64,000 nucleotides of DNA, taken from Shewanella benthica. Lineage in GTDB: Bacteria; Pseudomonadota; Gammaproteobacteria; Enterobacterales; Shewanellaceae. The stretch spans positions 40,669 to 104,668 of the forward strand of contig JAKVHY010000024.1 of assembly GCA_023284085.1 (NCBI GenBank). The letters run 5' to 3'. A model generated the notes under the pieces. The model was not told where the DNA came from. It worked only from the letters and a program-made list of their open reading frames with translations, and made no database searches. Shown one piece after another: positions 45,231 through 52,991 of this stretch (the first letter of the stretch is position 1; each line of letters starts with the position of its first letter). Both the position numbers and the translations under genes were made by a program.

Positions 45231-45824
45231 CTACTTCTCTGACTTAATCCTTGCCGTTATCTCTTTAGCTATCTCATTGGGTATGGGGAAGCTGAGGTGA
45301 TACTGGGCAATTTTCCAGCCGCTATCTGTCTTGATGAGAGTGCCTGTGCCACGGCTAAGGCCGTAGGAGGCACTGTCGAGTAGCTCATCGAACATCAACA
45401 CTCGGTCATTTTTTTGGGTTTTTACCGACACAAACACCCGATTTTTAACTGTGTACTCCCAGCCATCCGTCGGGCGTGCGTAGCCTTCAAATTCTGACAT
45501 GCTCCAATGCTCAGTGGCATCGGTGCCGATAAATACCGCTTCTGGTAAGTACAGGCTGAAATAGGTGTCCCAATCGGCTCGCGTCGCCGCTTGATGTAAT
45601 TGGTCTAATACAGCTGCCGCTTTAGGGAAAGGTTTACTGGGCTTGCCTGTTGTTAACTGAGGAGCTGTTACTTGAGCTGCATAGGCTTGTACTGTGACTA
45701 AGCTAGCACTGGTGATAACGGTTAATGCTATAACCCATGTCTTAAATAATGCGTTAGCTGACGATACCGAAATAAATCTATTGTAATTTTTAGCTTGGTC
45801 GAGTGTGTTTGCTAGTCTTGCCAT
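45231..45824 (-). CDS. Exported NTF2/SnoaL-like protein
   Basis: A 197-residue protein with a hydrophobic segment (WVIALTVITSASLVTVQAYA-AQ) that is a signal peptide or anchor after a 28-residue N-terminal extension. The rest has the cone-like NTF2/SnoaL fold: VLDQLHQAATRADWDTYFSL followed by YLPEAVFIGTDATEHWSMSE and a C-terminal SGWKIAQYHLSFPIPN. Family members range from isomerases to binding proteins, and this one is closest to the cluster of DUF-type nuclear transport factor 2 proteins of unknown function. ATG placement is uncertain. Confidence 0.75.
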   Translation of the reverse strand: MARLANTLDQAKNYNRFISVSSANALFKTWVIALTVITSASLVTVQAYAAQVTAPQLTTGKPSKPFPKAAAVLDQLHQAATRADWDTYFSLYLPEAVFIGTDATEHWSMSEFEGYARPTDGWEYTVKNRVFVSVKTQKNDRVLMFDELLDSASYGLSRGTGTLIKTDSGWKIAQYHLSFPIPNEIAKEITARIKSEK

Positions 45825-45916
45825 GGTGACCTCTTCGTTATTATTTTAGCTTTTATTATTCAAGTTTTATCACACGTACTTCTGTTTTAGCCAAATTTGA
45901 GCCTTACCACTTAAAG

Positions 45917-45945
45917 CTGGATTCCGGCCAAAACCTTGCCGGAAT
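45917..45945. repeat. REP-like hairpin
   Basis: ATTCCGGC and GCCGGAAT pair around nine bases, within a GGATTCCGGC...GCCGGAATGACGGG context typical of dispersed palindromic repeats in marine gammaproteobacteria. Confidence 0.6.
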
Positions 45946-45962
45946 GACGGGGTCATATCAAA

Positions 45963-46074
45963 CTTACCACTTACCACTTACCACTTACCACTTACCACTT
46001 ATCGCTTACCACTTATCGCTTATCGCTTACCGCTTACCGCTTACCGCTTACCGCTTACCGCTTACCGCTTACCG
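45963..46074. repeat. Tandem array of 16 heptamers CTTACCA/CTTATCG/CTTACCG
   Basis: Reading from 45963: five CTTACCA, one CTTATCG, one CTTACCA, two CTTATCG and seven CTTACCG units without interruption. The array ends eight bases before the mtfA stop codon. The unit order shows a graded change from A-type to G-type, indicating slippage expansion. Confidence 0.95.
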
Positions 46075-46081
46075 TCAGGGC

Positions 46082-46906
46082 TCAATGCCAGTTTACCGGA
46101 TCTAATTTAAAAAATAGGCTCAGCTCTTGATAGAGTTCTCTGTGATCTTGATAGAAGTCATCGGGTCGCTCGAAGAACACCTCAGTGATCACCGCAAAAA
46201 ATTCGGCCGGGTTGGTGGCACCATAATAGCTAAAGAGTGAAGGGATATCTTGCTGGGCGTTGCGTTGCAGGACATCAAACTCCAGGTTGAGTATTTTTGA
46301 CCAGGCAGAGTAATCACTCATTCTGTCTAAAATTGGCGCACCGTTGGCATTGCCATCTTCTTGATCCAGCTGATGAGCAAACTCATGTATGACCACATTA
46401 CTGCCATCTACCGGGTTAGCAGCATCGGCCTGAGCCGTCTGCCAAGACAAGACAACCTTGCCATTTTGCCAGGACTCACCGGACAGGATCCGTTGGCGAT
46501 CACTCACTACGCCGCCGCTTCTGTGCTCCTGGTTATTGACAAAAAAGACCGAAGGGTAGACTAAGATCTGTTTAAGATTTGGATAGAAGTCGGTAGGCCT
46601 GTTCAGTAACAGTAGGCAGGCCTGGGCCGCAATGGTGACTCGTATCTCATCATCGATAATGATGCCATCGCAACCGACAAACTCTTTTTCAGAGAGGAAG
46701 ACTTGGATATGCTTCTTGAGCTGTAACTGAAGGTCTGCCGGGAGAGAGCGAAAGTAGGGCATGCGTCTCTTAAGGATCTCCCGCCATGGTTTTGGAAAGG
46801 GCACCTGAGTGATGCGCATGCGACGGTGAGCAACACGCCAGTTGCGCGATACTATCCAGCCTATGGCGGCCGATGCGATTAAGCTAACGAGAAAGATGGC
46901 GAGCAT
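46082..46906 (-). CDS. mtfA: Zinc-dependent peptidase MtfA (Mlc titration factor)
   Basis: A 274-residue M90-family protein starting at ATG 46906, which follows AAGG at five bases; a longer frame adds 20 residues. An N-terminal hydrophobic segment MLAIFLVSLIASAAIGWIV could anchor it. VIHEFAHQLDQEDGNANG holds the HExxH zinc site, and NPAEFFAVITEVFFERP supplies the third zinc ligand glutamate. In E. coli MtfA binds the repressor Mlc and so affects the glucose PTS; in Shewanella Mlc may be absent and the target is uncertain. Confidence 0.92.
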   Translation of the reverse strand: MLAIFLVSLIASAAIGWIVSRNWRVAHRRMRITQVPFPKPWREILKRRMPYFRSLPADLQLQLKKHIQVFLSEKEFVGCDGIIIDDEIRVTIAAQACLLLLNRPTDFYPNLKQILVYPSVFFVNNQEHRSGGVVSDRQRILSGESWQNGKVVLSWQTAQADAANPVDGSNVVIHEFAHQLDQEDGNANGAPILDRMSDYSAWSKILNLEFDVLQRNAQQDIPSLFSYYGATNPAEFFAVITEVFFERPDDFYQDHRELYQELSLFFKLDPVNWH

Positions 46907-47097
46907 AATTACCTTATATTTATCTGTTCCTAATATATAAATAAGGGTGAAGAGGCTGATTTTCAATCATAGATTGAATTTAAAGAGAATTAATAGGTGA
47001 GATAAACAAAGAGAAAAAAATGCTGACAGCCCGGAAAGTACTCTTTGGGATAAGAAAGCTGTCAGCTAAGGTTGGGAGAAACAGGTAGAGATTGTCA

Positions 47098-47589
47098 CTA
47101 ATCGACTATGATGGAATCTTCCTTTTGTTTACGTTCTTCGTCGTTGAGTGAGTAGTGATGTTCAATGAGAAAACGTATGAGTTTAGACTTAGCGACGTCG
47201 CAGCTACTGGCTATTTCAGCAAGATGAGAGATAGCCGATTCACTCAAGGTAAAAGTGGCTTTCCTGTACGGTTCATCGCCTTTACTTATCTTGAGTACTG
47301 CTTGGTTGCGATTCTTTTGCCCCTTTAGCTGTGGCGGTTTGAACTCTTTAGCTTCAGACCGTACAGATTTTGACTGCATAGGAACCGAGTCGGGTACCGC
47401 AAATCTAGCTGCCAAATCCATGATATCTTCCATGGTCGGGTCATTGCTATTGTGACCCGCCGCATACAAGCTGGCATCATCGATAAAGTCATCAATCAAG
47501 GCATCGAGAGACATCTGCATGGGTCTCTCTTTATTGATGCCTAACGAGTTAGACTGCGTAGAGTTTTTCTTGAGATCGGCTAGACCCAT
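47098..47589 (-). CDS. Ribbon-helix-helix partner of orphan ParA
   Basis: A 163-residue protein; ATG 47589 is five bases after AGAGG, while GTG 47595 is also possible. The N-terminal 110 residues are polar and largely disordered-looking (DALIDDFIDDASLYAAGH). The last 50 residues have RKATFTLSESAISHLAEIA then CDVAKSKLIRFLIEHHYSL: a strand and two helices typical of a ribbon-helix-helix DNA-binding domain. It overlaps the upstream parA gene by about 40 bases, implying coupled translation. This arrangement matches type Ib partition systems, where the small RHH protein binds the centromere. I do not recognise it by name. Confidence 0.7.
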   Translation of the reverse strand: MGLADLKKNSTQSNSLGINKERPMQMSLDALIDDFIDDASLYAAGHNSNDPTMEDIMDLAARFAVPDSVPMQSKSVRSEAKEFKPPQLKGQKNRNQAVLKISKGDEPYRKATFTLSESAISHLAEIASSCDVAKSKLIRFLIEHHYSLNDEERKQKEDSIIVD

Positions 47590-48301
47590 ATTCACCTCTC
47601 ATAGAATTCATTTTGTTCATATGTAATGTAGCGATACGATTTCTAATTTCGGTCGCATTTTTGGCTTGCAGCATCTCACAGGCGATACCCCGCATTTCAT
47701 CTGCAGCCTTACCCTTGGGATCTATCTCAATCACAGACAGGCCAGACTCTTCACTGTCATCATAGATGTTTCGGCTATAGGTAATAGCATCTAATACGTT
47801 GATATCATATGTGCGGCACACGTCTTTGGCTTCAAGGATTCGGTTCGCCTGATTTGGCAGGCTAGGACATTGAGTGATAACGAAAGAAGCTTGCATCTTG
47901 GGGTTAATCATCATACAAGTCGCGACTATGTCATCCATATGGCTCACGGTTTTCAAATCCCGGCGCTTGGGCCTAAGTGGCATAAGCACATGTGAGGCAA
48001 CTGACATGGTGGCACGCAGAGCTAAATTATCTTGTCCGCCGCAGTCTACTATCACGAAATCATAGTGTTGCTCCAGACTGAGCAAGTCATTGCGTATCTT
48101 GCCATAGAGTTGCACACAGTTGATGCTGGGGAGATCCGGGTTATTGTTTCTTGCATGGATCCAATCAGACGTGGTGCGTTGTGGATCGCAGTCAACCATG
48201 ATGATGGATGCACCACACTCGGCAGTTAAAAACACAGCGATATTTTGGGCTAAACAGCTTTTGCCACTGCCGCCTTTTTCGCCTCCGACTAATATGATCA
48301 T
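47549..48301 (-). CDS. ParA family ATPase
   Basis: A 250-residue ParA/MinD-type P-loop ATPase without an N-terminal DNA-binding domain. MIILVGGEKGGSGKSCLAQN contains the deviant Walker A KGGxGKS; IIMVDCDPQRT is the A' motif and FVIVDCGGQDNLALRA the Walker B. Such proteins form dynamic ATP-dependent patterns on nucleoid DNA to position cargo. AAGGGG precedes the ATG with good spacing. The C-terminus overlaps the RHH partner gene. It is an accessory, not the main chromosomal ParA, which lies near the origin with ParB. The cargo is unknown. Confidence 0.88.
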   Translation of the reverse strand: MIILVGGEKGGSGKSCLAQNIAVFLTAECGASIIMVDCDPQRTTSDWIHARNNNPDLPSINCVQLYGKIRNDLLSLEQHYDFVIVDCGGQDNLALRATMSVASHVLMPLRPKRRDLKTVSHMDDIVATCMMINPKMQASFVITQCPSLPNQANRILEAKDVCRTYDINVLDAITYSRNIYDDSEESGLSVIEIDPKGKAADEMRGIACEMLQAKNATEIRNRIATLHMNKMNSMRGEYGSSRSQEKLYAV

Positions 48302-48873
48302 TTGATTCCCCTTATTACTTTAGTTACCTAGTGCCTGTCTTACGCCGGCTATTTATTTTGTTTTTAAGTTGAAGTCATAGATAGCGTTCAACTGACTGGG
48401 TACTGCTAGCGTTAATGTTAATCTAGTGACTAATTAAAACGTCGTCAACATCATGATTTTTTGACGTTTTATGGTTTTTACCTAAAATAGATGTTGCGAC
48501 ATCTATTTGACAGAATAGTGAGTTCGACTGAATTTTGACAGTCTGACGAGTGACTAGTTATGCGTGGATATAGCACTTTGTTATCAGCAGGTTAAAGTAA
48601 AAGTCTGGGTTTCAGAGAGCTATGATGTGTGTTCTCTGTTAATACTTGCATGTTTATGCAGTGATTGGAGACGCTGTATATTCCAATAATGAAGGTAGAG
48701 TAATCTTGTTATTCGAATTTGTTATGATTAATTAGTACATCTAGGGGGTGATAATTTCGGCATAAGTGTCCCTGACTGGCACATTAATGGCAAAGGTGTG
48801 ATATTTCCTTGTGATTTACAACCTGTTCGTTATCCTGCAGAGCTATTTTCTTAGATGAGTCGGGCTCAAAAAG
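48302..48873. other. Intergenic region upstream of parA
   Basis: No gene is seen. It contains a perfect palindrome (separate entry), a looser repeat AAAACGTC...TTGACGTTTT at 48436-48470, and promoter sequence for the divergent small gene at 48874. Confidence 0.4.
48485..48508. promoter_or_regulatory. Palindrome upstream of parA (operator or parS candidate)
   Basis: AAATAGATGT-TGCG-ACATCTATTT: perfect 10-base arms with a four-base centre, 184 bases before the parA start. Position and symmetry suit autoregulation by, or partition-complex formation with, the RHH protein. Confidence 0.55.
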
Positions 48874-49095
48874 ATGAATGAACAGGTACTACTCGATGCA
48901 ATTAACCAGAAAATGCCCTTCGGTAAGTATGCCGGAAGGAAGCTGCTTGAATTGCCTGAGCCCTATTTGGTGTGGTTTCACTCCAAAGGTTTTCCCGAAG
49001 GTAAGTTAGGTGAGCAATTAGCCCTAATGTATGAAATTAAACTTAACGGCTTAGAAGGCATGTTAGAACCTCTATTAAATAAATCGCGGCGGTGA
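48874..49095 (+). CDS. DUF3820 family small protein
   Basis: A 73-residue protein with the family core MPFGKYAGRKLLELPEPYLV followed by WFHSKGFPEGKLGEQLALMY. DUF3820 members are small and widespread in gammaproteobacteria; some are described as quorum-sensing-regulated virulence factor-like, but the function is unknown. The ribosome binding site is weak. Confidence 0.85.
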   Translation: MNEQVLLDAINQKMPFGKYAGRKLLELPEPYLVWFHSKGFPEGKLGEQLALMYEIKLNGLEGMLEPLLNKSRR

Positions 49096-49246
49096 TTTAA
49101 GTTCCGTAAAAAACGTGAGATTTTTCGATTGTGAGATCTTGCTCTAAAACTTGAACTTTGGCAGTGGGTTTCATGCTTTTCATTAGAGATTTATTATTTG
49201 CTCCATGTTCTAATGACACCATAACGTTGAAAATAAGGAACCAGCA

Positions 49247-49549
49247 ATGATAGCTAAATTAATAAAGTTGGCAGCAGTTGCCACTCTCGCATTAGGCATT
49301 TCAAGCGCATGGGCTGCAGGCGTAGTACATGAAGGCACAGTATTAGATACCATGAATGGTGGTGGCTACACTTATGTGCAAATTAAAGAGTCCGATAAGA
49401 CTTTTTGGGCGGCAGGTCCTCAAGTTGAAGTTAACAAGGGCGACACTGTCGTTGTTCAAGAGCAGATGTGGATGAATGATTTTACCAGTAAGTCATTGGA
49501 TCGCACCTTCGAAGAGCTGCTTTTCGTCGGACGTATCGATAAGAAGTAA
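49247..49549 (+). CDS. Small periplasmic protein, NrfJ-like
   Basis: A 100-residue protein with a signal peptide ending GISSAWA-AG and AAGGA before the ATG. The mature 75 residues read as a small beta-barrel: GVVHEGTVLDTMNGGGYTYV, then IKESDKTFWAAGPQVEVNKG and a C-terminal DRTFEELLFVGRI. It resembles small NrfJ-type proteins found with cytochrome c nitrite reductase genes, though no nrf genes are near. The role is unknown. Confidence 0.65.
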   Translation: MIAKLIKLAAVATLALGISSAWAAGVVHEGTVLDTMNGGGYTYVQIKESDKTFWAAGPQVEVNKGDTVVVQEQMWMNDFTSKSLDRTFEELLFVGRIDKK

Positions 49550-49587
49550 CCTTTGCTCAATTTAGTCGAGTATTATTGAACGTAATA

Positions 49588-49628
49588 AATGGTGGTTTGA
49601 TTACTTAGGTAACAGCCACCATTTTTGT
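49588..49628 (+). terminator. Terminator after the NrfJ-like gene
   Basis: AAATGGTGG pairs with CCACCATTT around a 19-base loop, followed by TTTT. Confidence 0.7.
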
Positions 49629-49689
49629 GTTTATCTCATGTCATTTCTCATGCAAAATAGCGTTATCTTTTCTTTTTAGCGCTTCATTA

Positions 49690-50190
49690 ATGTATTCAGT
49701 GATCCCTTATCGGGCGGCCTACGCTCAAAGTGTCAGTCAGCTTTTCCATGATGCCATTCATGCCATAGATGAGGCGCAATATTCTCTGGCAGATAAATCT
49801 GCCTGGTCGGCTAAACCAAGATCAGCCTACCATTGGCATAAACGCATGACTCGCTCGAAAGCCTGGCTGGTTATCGATACTCGCGCTGTGCATGATGGTC
49901 TTCCACTCTGCTGCGGCTTTATCAATATAGAAATGGGATTTCATAGTCGTGGCTATATCGATAGCTTATATGTTCACCCCGAATATCAAGGCAAAGGTGT
50001 GGCTAAGATTTTATATCAAGCGCTGGAGCTTTGGTCACGGGAGCAAGGATATAAAGAGCTCAGTGTCGATGCATCCCGTCTGTCAAAACCGCTGTTTCTT
50101 GCCTATGGATTTAACGTTAACCATAGAAGCTATCAGGAAAAGTTAGGCCAGGTGATCATGGGGTATTTGATGAGCAAGTCGTTAGGCTAA
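49690..50190 (+). CDS. GNAT family N-acetyltransferase
   Basis: A 166-residue acetyltransferase when started at ATG 49690 (MYSVIPYRAAYAQSVSQLFH); a frame start at 49627 would overlap the preceding terminator and add a cysteine-rich leader unlike the family. The acetyl-CoA loop is YVHPEYQGKGVAKILYQALE, preceded by GYIDSLYVHP and followed by SVDASRLSKPLFLAYGF. The acceptor substrate is unknown. It is related to the YafP/ElaA-like uncharacterised group. Confidence 0.85.
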   Translation: MYSVIPYRAAYAQSVSQLFHDAIHAIDEAQYSLADKSAWSAKPRSAYHWHKRMTRSKAWLVIDTRAVHDGLPLCCGFINIEMGFHSRGYIDSLYVHPEYQGKGVAKILYQALELWSREQGYKELSVDASRLSKPLFLAYGFNVNHRSYQEKLGQVIMGYLMSKSLG

Positions 50191-50290
50191 ATCAAATATT
50201 AAGCCGATAACCTCCTCATCGCCTCTAGCCGCTAAGTGCAAGTGACTCAAGTCTTATGTCTGTCATATTCGCTCTCTGCTTTACGGCCGC

Positions 50291-50737
50291 TTAAGGTTTG
50301 ATTACTTTAGCTAAGTGTTCATCGACAGATAAGCTGCCAGCTCCAGATATCGCCAAGGAAACTGATGCCGCTAATAGTGCTAGTCCGAATTCATAGCCAT
50401 TGTTCGATAAAAATAAGCCGTTACTGAAGTGCACGGAAAAGATGGCAACTAGCATGGTGAAAGCCAATACTGCTGCTGTGGGTCTGACCGCCAAACCGAT
50501 TAAGATCAGTAGCCCGCCAAAAAATTCACTACTGCCTGCGAGTAGGGCCATAAGGAAACCAGGCCCTAGGCCTATTGAGTCCATCCACTGGCCTGTACCT
50601 TCTAATCCATAGCCGCCAAACCAGCCAAAGAGTTTTTGTGCACCATGGGCCATAAAGATAATGCCGATGGGGAGTCTTAATGCCAATGCCGCGAAGCTAG
50701 GCTGTGAGTTAATGATTTTATAGATACTTGATTTCAT
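50291..50737 (-). CDS. DoxX family membrane protein
   Basis: A 148-residue protein with four hydrophobic helices. LRLPIGIIFMAHGAQKLFGW is the DoxX signature, and GSSEFFGGLLILIGLAVRP follows. Members sit in redox or quinone-linked membrane complexes, and the YqjF-like subgroup responds to aromatic compounds. A LysR regulator relic lies divergently just upstream, as in many intact doxX-lysR pairs. Confidence 0.9.
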   Translation of the reverse strand: MKSSIYKIINSQPSFAALALRLPIGIIFMAHGAQKLFGWFGGYGLEGTGQWMDSIGLGPGFLMALLAGSSEFFGGLLILIGLAVRPTAAVLAFTMLVAIFSVHFSNGLFLSNNGYEFGLALLAASVSLAISGAGSLSVDEHLAKVIKP

Positions 50738-50779
50738 CTGTTTGTCCTCGTGAGTCTTAATTAAATGCTAAGGCTGCGC

Positions 50780-51162
50780 TGTTACTATTTGAGTACAGCA
50801 TAACCTTGACTTTTAGGCAGGAACATCGGAATATTTTGGATGAATCACTTGGTGGTGGCTGGGATGCGCTGCACAGTGGCAGGGCTGATATTGCAGTCGG
50901 GGTGAGCAAAGATCTGCCTAAAGGGGAGTATCAGCTTACTAAAATTGGTGAGATTGAATTTGTATTTGCCATCGCTGCCGGGCATCCCTTAGCTAATTTA
51001 TCCACCGCTGGCAGTATCATCAGCAATGAAACCTTATTGGAATACCCATCTATCGTGGTCGCCGATACGTCTTATCTGAGTCTAATTAATCCATCCCTAG
51101 TGAGTGTCATCTGTTTAATTTACAGCTTCTCTGTGGCTGGTATACATCAACTGAGGCGATAA
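50780..51162 (+). pseudogene. LysR-type regulator remnant (substrate-binding part only)
   Basis: The frame reads ITLTFRQEHRNILDESLGGG, then WDALHSGRADIAVGVSKDLP and GEIEFVFAIAAGHPLA, the middle of a LysR effector-binding domain resembling E. coli YhaJ. The N-terminal helix-turn-helix is missing, and homology ends near VVADTS, after which the frame runs into unrelated sequence. It overlaps the 3' end of the convergent phosphoesterase gene. No function is expected. Confidence 0.75.
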
Positions 51163-52863
51163 TTCCTGCTCCAGAGTTTGCTCACGTTTCATGAAGCGAA
51201 TAAAAGCGTTGGGAAGGGTTAGCTCCTCGAGAGGACGTTGCCACTGGGCCTTGAGCAGTGGATGATAGCCCTCTCTCCCTGAGGCCGTATAGGCCGAAGA
51301 AACCCCAACATAATGTTGCGCTTTATCTACCGCTAGCCACTTTTCCAGTGTGCTGTTCGGGCACAGTATCTCCAGTGTTAGGATGCGTTCGCCTTGTGGC
51401 TTTCTGCCGTCGTAACAATACTTGAGTCCATAGGTATAGGGAAAACTGCCTGCACCTGTGCCGGTAACGCTGTTATTCGTCGCCGAGTTGATCGCTGATT
51501 CTAGGGCCTCGAACATGTATAGGCCTAAAATTTTATATTTGACTAAGGGGAGATCGAAGGGCAGCAAGCGACCAATAACATCGGCTAAGGTTAATTCACC
51601 CTTGCTCAAGGATTGGCGCACACCACCGGCATTATGCAGGGCAAAATCGACACTTGGGTGTATGCGTTTCACTTCATGATAGATGCTTTTACACACCCAA
51701 GGGGCGATTTCACTGCCGTGGGGCAGGGCCTTACTGGGTAGACGGGTGTGAATGAGATCTCTGGGGAGAAAACCTAATACCTGTTTGTCCATCGCGGCGA
51801 TAGCCGGGCGATATTCTGAGGCAATTATGCGGATGATTTGTGACTCTTCCTGTTGCCAGAGGATCCCCGGATGTTGCTCAAGCTGGCTACGGATAGCGGT
51901 ATAATCTTCAGGCGCGACTCCTTCAGCCGACTCGAGAATAAATTGCTGATCCAGCATGAAATAGTTGTGGCCTTCGAGGCGAGTGACTCGACCATTAGCG
52001 TCAAACTCTATGTCGGCCAGACCTAAGGTTTCTGCATGCTTACCCGCATGCAGTATAGGTGTGTTGTTGACTTGTTCACCGTAAGTCGTTGCACTCAAGC
52101 CTAGTGGTCTGAAATCACCCTGCAGGGTATGGCTATGGCCGCCGACGATAAGGCTGATGCCATCCACAGTGTCGGCAAGTACCCTGTCTTGATCGAGTCC
52201 AAGGTGACTCAGCACTATGATATGGTCGACGCCTTGAGACTTAAGGTGTTCAACTGTTTTTCTTGTGGTCTCGATGGCATTAATAAAATAGGTGTCTGGA
52301 TCAGGCCGTGCAATCTCCGTCATCTGATCTAACGTGATACCGACAATAGCCAAAGGCTTATCATGGATCTGTTTGATGAGTACTTTAGCCCTGCCTGTCT
52401 GGCTATCATAGTCGAGTAAGCGAGGATGGCCGCTCATAGGACTCTCCTTATTCGCATCTTCTCGGCTCAAGTCCATATTACCGGCTAGCAGTGGGAATTC
52501 GATATTATTGAGAAAGGCTAATACCGGGCCGTTACCCGCGTCTATTTCATGATTACCAAGCACCATGGCATCGGGCTTGAGTTGGTTTAACAGATGAGCA
52601 TTGGCAACACCCTGGAACTGACGAAAATACAGGGTTCCCTGAAAGCTGTCACCGCCATGGAGGAAGATAAACGCTTGTTTATCTTGTTCCGCCTGGATTC
52701 TTGCTTGATTTATTTGATGGCCAATACGCGCGTAACCGCCAGTGTGACTGTACACATCGAACTGCTTACCGGCATGAGTTAAGGAGAATTTTATGCGGCT
52801 GGCATCGAAGTGAGAGTGAGTGTCATTGATGTGGGCAAGTTTAAGCGTGTATTTGTGGGGCAT
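51115..52863 (-). CDS. 5'-nucleotidase / metallophosphoesterase (UshA-like), no signal peptide
   Basis: A protein of about 582 residues. ATG 52863 gives MPHKYTLKLAHINDTHSHFD; a start seven codons earlier is also possible. The N-terminal calcineurin-like domain has the five metal motifs: AHINDTHSHFD, HGGDSFQGT, VLGNHEIDAG, IVLSHLGLDQD and VGGHSHTLQ. The C-terminal 5'-nucleotidase domain has FALHNAGGVRQSLSKGELT and GAGSFPYTYGLKY for nucleoside stacking. It should hydrolyse nucleotides or related phosphoesters. UshA-type enzymes are normally exported, but no signal peptide is present, so it probably acts in the cytoplasm or has lost its leader. Confidence 0.88.
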   Translation of the reverse strand: MPHKYTLKLAHINDTHSHFDASRIKFSLTHAGKQFDVYSHTGGYARIGHQINQARIQAEQDKQAFIFLHGGDSFQGTLYFRQFQGVANAHLLNQLKPDAMVLGNHEIDAGNGPVLAFLNNIEFPLLAGNMDLSREDANKESPMSGHPRLLDYDSQTGRAKVLIKQIHDKPLAIVGITLDQMTEIARPDPDTYFINAIETTRKTVEHLKSQGVDHIIVLSHLGLDQDRVLADTVDGISLIVGGHSHTLQGDFRPLGLSATTYGEQVNNTPILHAGKHAETLGLADIEFDANGRVTRLEGHNYFMLDQQFILESAEGVAPEDYTAIRSQLEQHPGILWQQEESQIIRIIASEYRPAIAAMDKQVLGFLPRDLIHTRLPSKALPHGSEIAPWVCKSIYHEVKRIHPSVDFALHNAGGVRQSLSKGELTLADVIGRLLPFDLPLVKYKILGLYMFEALESAINSATNNSVTGTGAGSFPYTYGLKYCYDGRKPQGERILTLEILCPNSTLEKWLAVDKAQHYVGVSSAYTASGREGYHPLLKAQWQRPLEELTLPNAFIRFMKREQTLEQELSPQLMYTSHREAVN

Positions 52864-52919
52864 TGCGTCTGTTCTGTGTTCCATTCGGGGAAGGATAGTA
52901 TCACCGAACGTGCGAGAGC

Positions 52920-52947
52920 AAAAAGGGAAACTTGCGTTTCCCTTTTT
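52920..52947. terminator. Bidirectional terminator between the phosphoesterase and CNNM genes
   Basis: A 12-base-pair perfect stem AAAAAGGGAAAC/GTTTCCCTTTTT with TTGC loop. It terminates the CNNM gene on the minus strand. Confidence 0.85.
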
Positions 52948-52991
52948 GATTTTGTAACTAAGCGTTAAGCACTCAGCTTGGTTTTAGCTGG

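Noticed and set aside
45963..46074. Heptamer array considered as CRISPR
   Set aside because: Units are seven bases with no spacers; no cas genes are present.
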